From the IMG/VR virus record IMGVR_UViG_3300042540_000949, positions 1 through 64,000 of that record: 64,000 nucleotides of DNA; one strand, written 5' to 3'. Below the pieces are notes generated by a model that saw nothing but the letters and a program-made list of their open reading frames with translations, was not told the DNA's origin and did not search any database. Shown here one piece after another: positions 52,926 through 61,158 of this stretch (its first letter is position 1; each line of letters begins with the position of its first letter). The DNA comes from a virus. A program made the position numbers and the translations under genes.

Positions 52926-52953
52926 ACTATATGTCGAATTAATAAAAAAGCAA
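52926..52953 (-). promoter_or_regulatory. Possible sigma70-type promoter of gp33
   Basis: -35-like TTGCTT (52948-52953), 16-base spacer, -10 TATAGT (52926-52931). The -10 ends 6 bases before the gp33 ATG. The -35 is poor; the spacing matches the other early promoters in this window. Confidence 0.45.
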
Positions 52954-52966
52954 TAATTGAATCCAT

Positions 52967-52973
52967 CTAAATA
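52967..52973 (+). promoter_or_regulatory. Late promoter, CTAAATA, for the 53009-55292 unit
   Basis: Plus-strand CTAAATA with a leader of about 35 bases before the ATG at 53009 and AAGGAA eight bases upstream of it. A reverse-strand TATAAATA lies at 52986-52993 in the same gap, facing gp33. Confidence 0.6.
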
Positions 52974-53008
52974 TTCTAGAACTATTTATACCACTTTAAG
53001 GAACAAAA

Positions 53009-53992
53009 ATGGCATTTGACTCAGACCCAAACGTATTAATTGAATCAGGTGGAAACACCTTCAATGTAGCAACAGACGCAATTGTGTTCTCTGGGGCAAC
53101 CTCTCACTTCCAATACATGAAGTTGGCATATGGGCCTACTGGCTCCGTATCCATCGTAAGCAACTCCAACGGTCTTCCTGTCAGTGTTATTGGAGGAGGT
53201 ATTACAGCCAATCTAGTGGGCTTCTGTGGGGCCGTACAAGGTATTCCCGGTGGAACTCCGGTAACCGTGAGTGGAACCGTATATGCAACAGGAATCACAT
53301 CTGCACCTGTTTATGTCAGAACTTCAAGTGGTTATCAAGTAGAAATTACAGGTGGGACACCGCTATCAAGAACCAAGGATTCTATTTCTGTTTGGGGTCC
53401 AAATGGCATAACTTATGTTTATGCTAATTTTGTAGATTCAACTGGAACAGAAAAAGGAACTGTAAGTAATCCTTTTTATACCAATATAATTGGTGCAACA
53501 ATTAATGTAACAGTAAATCCAACTGTTGGTGTAACAAACGACTCTCCAAATAATGGTCTGCGTGTTCAAGGGATGAGCGGTGGTGATAATGTCCGAGTAC
53601 AAGTTCAAAATACTGTTACAGTCAACGACACAAATATTCTTTCTAGTCTTTCAGGAATATGCGCCGCAATCGGGGCATTGAATACTAATCTTTCAACTGT
53701 TGGGGCAGCAAGACCTACAACAATAAAGACTGGTAGAGTTTCTTCAGTTTTTTCAACTCCTCAACAAATTGATTCATCTGGATTTACTTGCCAAAGTGGA
53801 ATTAATTTCAAAGCACTTTCAACAAATACAGATTTTGTCTATCTTGGAAATACCGCCACATCTTCAGCACTCATTGCTAACGGAATTGCTTTGGATCCGG
53901 GCGACCAAGTATTCGTGTCAATAACCAATACAAATAACTTCTACATGGTTGCTGCAAGCGGAACACAAACAATAACTTACATGGCTTCGTGA
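53009..53992 (+). CDS. Virion structural protein, beta-rich
   Basis: A 327-residue protein, Gly/Ser/Thr/Val-rich with repeated short strands (PVTVSGTVYATGITSAPVYV, NVTVNPTVGVTN). N-terminal block HFQYMKLAYGPTGSVSIV is unusual for an enzyme and typical of phage surface or fibre-associated proteins. One base separates it from the following gene and both are under a late promoter. Its exact site on the virion is unknown. Confidence 0.6.
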   Translation: MAFDSDPNVLIESGGNTFNVATDAIVFSGATSHFQYMKLAYGPTGSVSIVSNSNGLPVSVIGGGITANLVGFCGAVQGIPGGTPVTVSGTVYATGITSAPVYVRTSSGYQVEITGGTPLSRTKDSISVWGPNGITYVYANFVDSTGTEKGTVSNPFYTNIIGATINVTVNPTVGVTNDSPNNGLRVQGMSGGDNVRVQVQNTVTVNDTNILSSLSGICAAIGALNTNLSTVGAARPTTIKTGRVSSVFSTPQQIDSSGFTCQSGINFKALSTNTDFVYLGNTATSSALIANGIALDPGDQVFVSITNTNNFYMVAASGTQTITYMAS

Positions 53993-53993
53993 A

Positions 53994-55292
53994 ATGCCTT
54001 TTAATAATACCCTTAACAATGTAAGAACATATAAAAATTATGGCCTCATTGTTGAAGGCAACACTTATGATCCAATTTTTACAAAAGGTTGGATTCAATC
54101 ATCCCCAAACATTTTAATTAATGGTCAAACATGTTATTTGGATTATTCACATTCATATGACACTTCTGATGTTGTTTATTTAAAAAGAACCTTTGGAAAA
54201 ATTGCAGTAGGAAATACCTTTTACTTTCAAGATACAAATTATTTTGATCCAAAAACCGATAATAAATTCAATCTAGGTGGAACATTAACTTTTCAAAGCA
54301 CACTAAACAATGGAAAAATTGTAATTGCAAATATTGTTTCTGGAATGACACCCGGAACAAATTATAATTTTTTTGACAAAGAAAACTTTTTAAAATCACC
54401 ACAGTATACATTTACTAATACAACAGGATATACAGCAAATTATATTTTAAATAGTTTACCAAATGTAACCCATACAAGTTTTAAAACCATGGGAATTTTG
54501 GGAAATGAGTTGGGCTTTGAGGAATACATAGATTTTTCCGGTGCTACTGGAATTAACTATGGAAGATTACAGGTTTCCGGAACAGTCACACTAAAAGATG
54601 AACAAGAATTATTGTATATCTTGAGTGGCGTTACATCACAATCATTGATTAATAATACAACTTTGATTAAACATTATATTCGTGGTTCATCAAGTGTAGA
54701 GGAAATACAACAACCAGAAAGTGTTTTAGGTATTTACAGAATTCATGATGAATCAAATAAATTAATAGAATGTTATGAAAATCAAAATTATTATCAAACT
54801 TTTTTAAGAAAACAAATTTTAGGTTCTACTTACTCTGGTTACTGGGTACAATGTGAAACTTGTCCGAATGACATTTATGGAGAAAATATTTCTACAGATG
54901 GAGTTCAGTCAAATTTATTATTTGATAATAACGTATTTTTGTTTATCAATCAAATATCAAGAAATGTCGCTACAAGTATAATACCAACAACTTCTTACGG
55001 AGTCTTTACACAAAGACTCTTAACTGGAACTCCACAAAGCGCCTCAAGACTTTCTTTTTCTGTTTCAGTCGGTCTCAAAATAGATTTGAGCCATGCATCA
55101 TTGCAGGGGTGGGATTTTCAAATTTATATCGATCCAAACTATACCATTCCTCTTACTACAAGCATGTATATATCAGGTAAACCTGGATACGATCAATCGT
55201 ATGTATTGATCAAAAATAATCAAGATGTTCCCAGAACACTTTATTGTAAATTAGTAGGATTTACAACTCTTACTATGGTATTCAACATTTAA
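53994..55292 (+). CDS. Virion structural protein, second of a pair
   Basis: A 432-residue protein with Asn/Thr/Tyr-rich beta strands (GLIVEGNTYDPIFTKGWIQS), a ribbon of aromatic turns, a short Cys pair (WVQCETCPND) and a C-terminal domain ending TLYCKLVGFTTLTMVFNI. No enzyme motif. It immediately follows the 327-residue structural gene and is closed by a strong terminator, so the two form a late two-gene unit, likely fibre or decoration proteins. Confidence 0.6.
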   Translation: MPFNNTLNNVRTYKNYGLIVEGNTYDPIFTKGWIQSSPNILINGQTCYLDYSHSYDTSDVVYLKRTFGKIAVGNTFYFQDTNYFDPKTDNKFNLGGTLTFQSTLNNGKIVIANIVSGMTPGTNYNFFDKENFLKSPQYTFTNTTGYTANYILNSLPNVTHTSFKTMGILGNELGFEEYIDFSGATGINYGRLQVSGTVTLKDEQELLYILSGVTSQSLINNTTLIKHYIRGSSSVEEIQQPESVLGIYRIHDESNKLIECYENQNYYQTFLRKQILGSTYSGYWVQCETCPNDIYGENISTDGVQSNLLFDNNVFLFINQISRNVATSIIPTTSYGVFTQRLLTGTPQSASRLSFSVSVGLKIDLSHASLQGWDFQIYIDPNYTIPLTTSMYISGKPGYDQSYVLIKNNQDVPRTLYCKLVGFTTLTMVFNI

Positions 55293-55296
55293 AATA

Positions 55297-55324
55297 AAAA
55301 ACCCCGATTGCTCGGGGTTTTTTA
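55297..55324. terminator. Bidirectional terminator
   Basis: AACCCCGA / TCGGGGTT perfect 8-bp stem with a TTGC loop, flanked by A- and T-runs. Serves the plus-strand structural unit and the convergent helix-turn-helix gene. Confidence 0.95.
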
Positions 55325-55347
55325 GTCCAACAACTACTATCAAAAAT

Positions 55348-55584
55348 TTAGCGAGTTCTGTTTCGCATCACACGGTAATAGGAGCGGCCATTGCGGACCT
55401 CTCGGATCACGGTGTAGTTCATGTCGAAGCGGTCAAATGCCTCGCGCAGATCGTGCATCGTTGCACGCATGTTCTGCACACGGAAGCGCTTACGAGCCAC
55501 GCCAGCCGTAAGAGGCGAACCGGAACGCATGAAATCAAACACTCTCTGAATCTTCGTCGGACGATCAACTGTAGTAATTTCCAT
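55348..55584 (-). CDS. Small winged-helix-like DNA-binding protein
   Basis: A 78-residue basic protein. The segment SPLTAGVARKRFRVQNMRAT followed by MHDLREAF has the 'L-T-x-x-x-A-x-x-x-F-x-V-x-N-x-R-A' pattern of a phage helix-turn-helix family, and ends with a beta-hairpin (GRSYYRVMRN). It may bind the palindrome in its own promoter region or host targets. It has AAGAAAGGA before its ATG. Confidence 0.6.
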   Translation of the reverse strand: MEITTVDRPTKIQRVFDFMRSGSPLTAGVARKRFRVQNMRATMHDLREAFDRFDMNYTVIREVRNGRSYYRVMRNRTR

Positions 55585-55613
55585 AAAACATTCCTTTCTT
55601 AAGAAGTTGCTAA

Positions 55614-55641
55614 ACTATACACCCTAATCCTTGACTGTCAA
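55614..55641 (-). promoter_or_regulatory. Sigma70-type promoter of the HTH gene
   Basis: -35 TTGACA (55636-55641), 16-base spacer, -10 TATAGT (55614-55619), leader of about 23 bases. The -35 lies in a 15-bp palindrome (55629-55643) shared with the divergent promoter. Confidence 0.75.
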
Positions 55642-55660
55642 GGAATTCCCTAAATAATAT
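55631..55660 (+). promoter_or_regulatory. Sigma70-type promoter of the metallopeptidase gene
   Basis: -35 TTGACT (55631-55636) with -10 AATAAT at 55653-55658 (16-base spacer) or TAATAT at 55655-55660 (18 bases). GAGGAG follows, six bases before the ATG at 55678. The two -35 boxes overlap by one base. Confidence 0.65.
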
Positions 55661-55677
55661 GGACTGAGGAGTCACCT

Positions 55678-56277
55678 ATGAACACTAGGAACCATCAGTT
55701 TGTCAGTCATGTGAAAGATCATCTGGCACAGTACGGCATGCGGCTAGTAATAGGTCGTGGAAAATTGTTAAATTGTGGTGGCTACCGTTGCGAAGGTTAT
55801 TTTTCAGATAAAGAAAAAATCATCAAAATTGCAAGACATGGAACAAATTTTTTGGAAACTTTGGTCCATGAATATTGCCACTTTTTGCAATATATCAGCA
55901 ACTCAAAAATTTACATCAAATCCGACAAAGCAATTTTGATGGTTGATGCATGGTTTTCTGGTCAAAATTTTGATCAAGAAAAACTTCGCAAGGCATTTTT
56001 TATAGTTCGTTCTATGGAACGTGATTGTGAAAAACGAGCAATTCGAATGATTAAAAAGTTCAATCTTGAAATAGATACCAAACTCTATGCCAAGAGAGCC
56101 AACTGCTATATCTATAGTCACTTCTTGATGGAGAAGACTCGTAAGTTCTACGCCTACAAGAAGAGCCCTTATAGGAGTCCCTTGGTGCTTAAAGTAATGC
56201 CATCATCGATGGCAGTCTTGAGTCACCGCAGCATTCCACCAAAAATTTATTCTATGTTGGAATCATTCACTATCTGA
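55678..56277 (+). CDS. Putative HExxH zinc metallopeptidase
   Basis: A 199-residue protein with TLVHEYCHFLQY: H64-E-x-x-H68, the zincin active site, on a helix. A later MERDCEKRAIRMIKKF around 112-127 could supply the third zinc ligand. The N-terminal half has GYFSDKEKIIKIARHG. SprT-like and ImmA-like phage proteins have similar layouts. Possible roles are protein cleavage or processing of a host factor, but no substrate can be read. The strong GAGGAG site suggests good early translation. Confidence 0.65.
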   Translation: MNTRNHQFVSHVKDHLAQYGMRLVIGRGKLLNCGGYRCEGYFSDKEKIIKIARHGTNFLETLVHEYCHFLQYISNSKIYIKSDKAILMVDAWFSGQNFDQEKLRKAFFIVRSMERDCEKRAIRMIKKFNLEIDTKLYAKRANCYIYSHFLMEKTRKFYAYKKSPYRSPLVLKVMPSSMAVLSHRSIPPKIYSMLESFTI

Positions 56278-56612
56278 GACTTCAGATACTTCGACACAAA
56301 CTTTTTGAACGGTTGATCGCCGTAAGGCCATCTGTCGTCTTCGGCCAAAAACTTGTAGTGAACCAAAGCATCCAAATGTTCATCAAGCATTTTTAGTGTC
56401 ACATCGTCAATACACCACTTAACTTCATCATCTCTATTTTGTGCTGGTGCTTCTGCAGCATTGTGTTCGGCAACTGCAAGATCTGCAATCTTTGCGATGT
56501 TCCCAAGAATCTCCAATGACTTGGCGCATTGATAAAAAAGATCCCGCTTTACAGGATCTTCTTCTTTGCGAGCCAAGTTTCGTACTTCATAAACTAGCTC
56601 AGGGATTTTCAT
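56247..56612 (-). CDS. Unknown helical protein
   Basis: About 121 residues from the ATG at 56612, which has AAGGAG seven bases upstream; a longer in-frame start would overlap the next gene. The sequence (KIPELVYEVRNLARKEEDPV, QCAKSLEILGNIAKIADLAV) is helical and acidic. I do not recognise the family. Its 3' end overlaps the convergent metallopeptidase gene by 31 bases. Confidence 0.6.
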   Translation of the reverse strand: MKIPELVYEVRNLARKEEDPVKRDLFYQCAKSLEILGNIAKIADLAVAEHNAAEAPAQNRDDEVKWCIDDVTLKMLDEHLDALVHYKFLAEDDRWPYGDQPFKKFVSKYLKSQIVNDSNIE

Positions 56613-56622
56613 GATTGTCTCC

Positions 56623-56979
56623 TTACGACAGTGTGAGGAGATACTTGGTCTTTTGTACCAACGCAAGCATCTCGTCCTTAATATTTAACAACGAGGAATG
56701 GTTGGTTTCTTTGGGAAGTTCTTGGTTTAGATAATCTTCAAACGAATTTAATACGGAGTTTGTAGAGATTCTGGACGGTCCGTTCAGACGCAAATCCGTG
56801 ACTTCCTTAATATCGTCTTTTCCATGAACACCAAAATAAGTCTCGGCAAAGTTGTCAATCATTGGATCCAAGGCTTCATATAGTTGACCGAGAGCCATAT
56901 GCTCGGCATAAGAAGGCGTACCCCAATGATGGAGTTTGATTTCGTTTTGGAAGTTCATTAGTACTTTAATGCAAGACAT
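56623..56979 (-). CDS. Small ferritin/Dps-like four-helix protein
   Basis: A 118-residue protein. KLHHWGTPSYAEHMALGQ then LYEALDPMIDNFAETYFG mirrors the start of Dps proteins (His-Trp, then His, then Asp-x-x-x-E). At about 118 residues it is shorter than Dps (about 160). It might bind iron or be a related helical fold without that activity. The start has AAAGG and a GATAAATA octamer. Confidence 0.6.
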   Translation of the reverse strand: MSCIKVLMNFQNEIKLHHWGTPSYAEHMALGQLYEALDPMIDNFAETYFGVHGKDDIKEVTDLRLNGPSRISTNSVLNSFEDYLNQELPKETNHSSLLNIKDEMLALVQKTKYLLTLS

Positions 56980-56996
56980 TTGATATACCTTTAAAA

Positions 56997-57548
56997 TTAT
57001 TTATCATTTGAATTTAATGTTTCTTTTATTGATGTAACTAGTCCCGAAATGCTTTCAGTAGCGGATTTTAAGTTAAATCCTGAACCCAATTCTGGACCAA
57101 ATTTTTTCAATGGACAGGAAATAGTTGGTATGTATAGTTTTTGTGATAAAGCAGCCCTGGTTTTCCAACCACAACCACATGCGTTACACCAACCGATTGA
57201 TTCTGTTTCTGGATTTATATTTTGTCTTTTCTCACAAGACATGCATATTTGTTTTCTTTTTTCAAAAACCTCTTCACTAACTTTGCCTTGAATCATCTGT
57301 GATGTTTCAGCTTTTATGTATTTTTTTGTATTTTCTATTGTTATTTGCTGTGGTAGTTGCGCATTTGGGATTTTGCTTCTTTCCTTGCACATATAACAAT
57401 CCAAATCCTTTGGATTGATATTCTTTAAAGAACAAGAAACCGAACAACCAGATGATTCTTGACTCCAGTGAATACAGTTGATTTTTCTTTTAAAAATACG
57501 ATTGTTGTTGCAATCATAACGATCATTTAAAAATAAATCATCTTTCAT
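56997..57548 (-). CDS. Cys-rich zinc-ribbon protein, copy 2
   Basis: A 183-residue protein. The N-terminal Cys-rich part (CIHWSQESSGCSVSCSL, LDCYMCKE) and a second (ICMSCEKRQN, then GWCNACGCGWKTRAAL and SCPLKKFG) contain about a dozen Cys. The GWCNACGCG ... CPLK half matches the zinc ribbon of the 148-residue protein at 42397. It is located beside the giant adhesin, whose Cys content is also high, so it could aid folding or metal loading of structural proteins. That is inference. Confidence 0.65.
   Translation of the reverse strand: MKDDLFLNDRYDCNNNRIFKRKINCIHWSQESSGCSVSCSLKNINPKDLDCYMCKERSKIPNAQLPQQITIENTKKYIKAETSQMIQGKVSEEVFEKRKQICMSCEKRQNINPETESIGWCNACGCGWKTRAALSQKLYIPTISCPLKKFGPELGSGFNLKSATESISGLVTSIKETLNSNDK
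56998..57005 (-). promoter_or_regulatory. Possible late promoter, GATAAATA
   Basis: Minus-strand octamer differing from TATAAATA at the first base, 18 bases before the ATG at 56979 with AAAGG in the leader; overlaps the end of the Cys-rich gene. Confidence 0.4.
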
Positions 57549-57555
57549 ATAATTC

Positions 57556-60500
57556 TTACGTTAATGTTATTGTGCAAGTTTGTGAACCATCATAATCATC
57601 ATACATTTCAGGGCAAATAAATCCATCCGAACAGATCCAACATCTTGGATTTACCATTGTTACGTTTGGATTTTCCTCAAATTGTTGCAAAGTTCTCCAA
57701 GTTCTAACCACATTTCTTTCAATAACTTCACATGGACCCGGAACAGGATCGCATGCATATGACAGTGGACGAGCCAAACCACATCCACTTTGTCCCCAAG
57801 CCATACATGGTTGTTCTACACAACATTTTGGTAAAGGTTTTCCTTGATAATATACTGTGATAGAATGTAACTGGGAAGCAAAATATACAATCATTTCTTC
57901 TCTTTGAATAATCTTATTTCCTTGTGGTATAAAAGATGTATTATATTCAGCAGAAATAAAAACATCACCCGGAATATTATTGTCCAAACTTCTTTTTCCA
58001 CCAATCCAATAACTGTCTGGTCCTAATTGTGTTGCAACATATTTGCCACCAGAATATTGATTGAGTTTTTGAACATAAGTACTTAACCGACACCCTGCTG
58101 CAATAATTCGTGGACCTTCATTAGAAGGTTCTCCTGTATCATTTTCACAACCCGGTCCAAAGTCTCCATATTCTCTATAAATTGGTATATATCCTGCCGG
58201 AATTGAACTATATGGTACACAACCAGGATTATCTGGATCAACTACAACACATTCAGCCACAATAGAATAACCAGGATCTCTAAATGTTCTTTCATTTATT
58301 GCTGAAGCATCTGGTATTCCCGTTATATCTGGGACTATTCCACATGAAGCAATATAATCAAAACAACCCTCAGCCCACCCAGAACCTGCTAAACCACCAA
58401 TACCAGCCGAGCCTTCATTATTAAATGAAAAATTATTTCCAAAATTATCTATTGGAAATGGGCAGTATAAAAAGAAAGTCGGAGAACCGGGTGTAGTTGG
58501 TGGATTAAAACATCCAGGTACTGGTGGTAAGTCACAATTTCCACTATCTCTGGATTCTGTATATGTTCCAGTATTGGGATCTAAATAAGTCACATTATAA
58601 GAAGCACTGTCACTATAGGAGCCATCAAAATCACAATCACATAGTTCAATTTTGTTACAACCAGCATCAAATGGTAATCTACCATTAAAAGAAATGCTTA
58701 CATCAACTGTAGCCCTGTATGGTGATGTTCCACTCCAATATTCACGAACTTCCACGCAACAATTTGGAGGATTTCCTTGGCCACCAGTATTGTTTTCAGG
58801 ATTTGTTCCACCTTCTTGATTTTCACAATCATTGTTTTGTGGTCCATCGCCAAATGGATTAGAACAAGAATCACATGGATTTTCTAATATTACTTCTCCT
58901 ATCGAACCTCTGTTATAAAATTGATCACCAAAAGGTTCCCATAAAGAAGTTTTCCAAACTAAGTAGTACCAATTGTCTTTCTTTGTATAAAATATGTCTG
59001 GATAATCATCTGGATTTTGACAAGAAATAAATGGTTCGGGACAAATTTGAACAGGTTGGCAAGGACAATTGTTTACGTTAAAGCAATTAATTATTTTGTC
59101 ATCTTCATTTGTAATTTCGCATATAGGCAGAGCATACAAACCTTTGCAACAATCCGCATAAGGTCTGCAACCAATATCTGTAAATACTGCATCCTCGGGA
59201 ACCAAGTAGTCGGGATCACACAAAACACCACACTGATAAGAAAGATAATACAATTCTCCGTCATACTTAAATGTTCTGTATTTTACTTCTTGAACTTCTC
59301 CTGTTGGTGTTTCGTTTGGTAAAGTAAAACCAGAAGGACCACAAGATCCACAGACACCAGTGCAAACAAATGCACCAACCCAAGCACCACCACACCCTCC
59401 ACCGATTGGAAAGTCTTTTGCAGGACCCGAACTACCTCTATTTACTGCTCCCGTTGTACCCCTTCCATCTATAACTGTATCAAATCCAATTAAAGACGAT
59501 CCACCACACGGATAATAACCAGATGCACCACATGAACCACATGTTCCGCAACAATTGTTTATTTTATCACAGATATATCCAGCCTGCTCATCAGTCAAAC
59601 AAATATAGGTTTTATCTGGAATCTCTGAAAGAGATTCATTACAGGGACATCGTAATGCAGCAAATTGAATGGCAATTTTTCCGGGCATTCCATTTTCTGA
59701 ATTATTTTTAGGAACATAACCAACCACTCCATTTATTTGCTCCAACCCCCCAATGCTTGAAACATCAGTGGTCCAATACATAGGATCACACATATTTGGT
59801 GGACCATTATCAGTTCCTGACCTTGCCAAAGGATCTATGGTGCTGCTTCCACCACCTCCACCAAATCCCGTTTTTCCTCCACCTCCACCACCTCTCAATC
59901 CACCGCCACCACCACCGCCACCAACAATAGATCCACGTCCACCACTAGATACTATTCCACTTTGGGCACCACATCCACCACAACCACCCTGTGTTTGATT
60001 TCCACCAAATCCCCCATCTGGTCCGTTTGCTTTTTTTCCTGCAGTAACTCCACCATGACCTCCACCACTGCTGTCGTTTCCTGCACCACCACCTCCACCA
60101 GCAATTAAAAATGCACTTTGTGGTTGCATCATATTCTCAGAAACAAAAGCAGCACCACCACCCCATGAACCAAATCCTTGTCCACCACCACCGGGGACGG
60201 TGGAAATATTTCCAGTCCATCCAGTTACGCTTCTGGTGGTATTTGCACCCAATCCACCAAAGCCAACACAGGCAACATAATTTTTATTGTATGGTCCTCT
60301 TTTTTGGGTATACGCTCCATTGCCTCCGGGAAGGTTTATGATTTTTCCACCACCCCCAGCACCCCATGCTTTGTAAAGCAATCCTCTTTCTTCATCTAAA
60401 ATTAAATCATAACATTTTTGCTGAATGCAGCCACCAAATCCACCATTGTAACTACCAAATGCACCTCCAGAACTTTGATCAGCACAACTTATTCCTTTAA

Positions 60501-60753
60501 TTTTAATTGGAACACTTGTATAACCAAAATCAAAATCTGGAAAGGGAAAATATGGATGCAATATACCAAAAGGACCACAAATCCCTAAAGCAGGATTGTT
60601 TTTTAAAAGTTGTTCTATTTGGGACATTGAGGCATTACCAGCAAAACCAGTAAAGCCATCGTCATTATAACCACCAAAAAATTTAGTACCCCAATATCTA
60701 CAGGGTATTGCTATCCAATGTCCTTTACCACAACAACAAGCTTTTGTTGGCAT
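57556..60753 (-). CDS. Giant Gly/Cys-rich virion adhesin
   Basis: A 1065-residue protein. After a Cys-rich start (KACCCGKGHWIAIPCRYWG) comes a glycine-rich region (about 130-310) made of GGGG-type runs interspersed with aromatic or polar residues, the pattern of polyglycine-helix sandwich adhesin tips. The remaining two thirds contain many Cys and Pro (for example CGSCGASGYYPCG), beta-rich segments and a C-terminal CIICSDGFICPEMYDD-like Cys region. Probably a receptor-binding fibre or tip protein. It has TATAAATA 24 bases upstream and AAGGA. Confidence 0.7.
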   Translation of the reverse strand: MPTKACCCGKGHWIAIPCRYWGTKFFGGYNDDGFTGFAGNASMSQIEQLLKNNPALGICGPFGILHPYFPFPDFDFGYTSVPIKIKGISCADQSSGGAFGSYNGGFGGCIQQKCYDLILDEERGLLYKAWGAGGGGKIINLPGGNGAYTQKRGPYNKNYVACVGFGGLGANTTRSVTGWTGNISTVPGGGGQGFGSWGGGAAFVSENMMQPQSAFLIAGGGGGAGNDSSGGGHGGVTAGKKANGPDGGFGGNQTQGGCGGCGAQSGIVSSGGRGSIVGGGGGGGGLRGGGGGGKTGFGGGGGSSTIDPLARSGTDNGPPNMCDPMYWTTDVSSIGGLEQINGVVGYVPKNNSENGMPGKIAIQFAALRCPCNESLSEIPDKTYICLTDEQAGYICDKINNCCGTCGSCGASGYYPCGGSSLIGFDTVIDGRGTTGAVNRGSSGPAKDFPIGGGCGGAWVGAFVCTGVCGSCGPSGFTLPNETPTGEVQEVKYRTFKYDGELYYLSYQCGVLCDPDYLVPEDAVFTDIGCRPYADCCKGLYALPICEITNEDDKIINCFNVNNCPCQPVQICPEPFISCQNPDDYPDIFYTKKDNWYYLVWKTSLWEPFGDQFYNRGSIGEVILENPCDSCSNPFGDGPQNNDCENQEGGTNPENNTGGQGNPPNCCVEVREYWSGTSPYRATVDVSISFNGRLPFDAGCNKIELCDCDFDGSYSDSASYNVTYLDPNTGTYTESRDSGNCDLPPVPGCFNPPTTPGSPTFFLYCPFPIDNFGNNFSFNNEGSAGIGGLAGSGWAEGCFDYIASCGIVPDITGIPDASAINERTFRDPGYSIVAECVVVDPDNPGCVPYSSIPAGYIPIYREYGDFGPGCENDTGEPSNEGPRIIAAGCRLSTYVQKLNQYSGGKYVATQLGPDSYWIGGKRSLDNNIPGDVFISAEYNTSFIPQGNKIIQREEMIVYFASQLHSITVYYQGKPLPKCCVEQPCMAWGQSGCGLARPLSYACDPVPGPCEVIERNVVRTWRTLQQFEENPNVTMVNPRCWICSDGFICPEMYDDYDGSQTCTITLT

Positions 60754-60777
60754 ACAATAATCCTTACACTTACAGAT

Positions 60778-60785
60778 TATTTATA
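60778..60785 (-). promoter_or_regulatory. Late promoter of the giant adhesin, TATAAATA
   Basis: Exact T4 late octamer, 24 bases before the ATG at 60753, with AAGGA in the leader. Fits a strongly expressed late structural gene. Confidence 0.8.
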
Positions 60786-61155
60786 TCGTATGTATACCAT
60801 CATCCATGGTGTAATAAATTTTGTGGAATACTTCCTCACACCACTTTGTGCAAACACAACATGGCTTTGAGTTTCTAAAGTTTCCAAATCTATTGAATCT
60901 AAAATTCAAAAGAATCAACTTTTCACCACGAAGATTCTTTGGAACTTTTCGATATGCATCCAATTCCGAATGCATATCGGAGCACCTATAACCCAAGCGC
61001 AAAGTATCGGGGTGGGTCTTAAAAACATTCTGACCCACCGCGATAACTTTGCGCTTGTAAATTACTAGTGAAATGTGCTTCTTCTGTCTTTCCATTGCCA
61101 TCGAAAGCGGCTTGGCAATGGGCATGTAATTTTGGATTACAGTATCAATGTTCAT
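60781..61155 (-). CDS. Cytidine/dCMP deaminase-like protein
   Basis: A 124-residue protein. H62-S-E64 in MHSELDAY and PC-x-x-C (C99, C102) in KPCCVCTKW form the zinc site of the deaminase fold. The usual His-Ala-Glu is His-Ser-Glu here, and the protein is short compared with T4 dCMP deaminase (about 190). It could deaminate dCMP, another nucleotide or a modified base, or have lost activity. It follows the Sm-like gene with a 3-base gap. Confidence 0.7.
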   Translation of the reverse strand: MNIDTVIQNYMPIAKPLSMAMERQKKHISLVIYKRKVIAVGQNVFKTHPDTLRLGYRCSDMHSELDAYRKVPKNLRGEKLILLNFRFNRFGNFRNSKPCCVCTKWCEEVFHKIYYTMDDGIHTI

Positions 61156-61158
61156 TCA

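Noticed and set aside
52986-52993. Minus-strand TATAAATA as the gp33 late promoter
   Set aside because: It lies over 60 bases from the gp33 ATG and the closer -10/-35 pair fits better; left unassigned, although a secondary late promoter is possible.
59753-59998. Proline-rich plus-strand ORF
   Set aside because: Complement of the poly-glycine codons of the giant adhesin.
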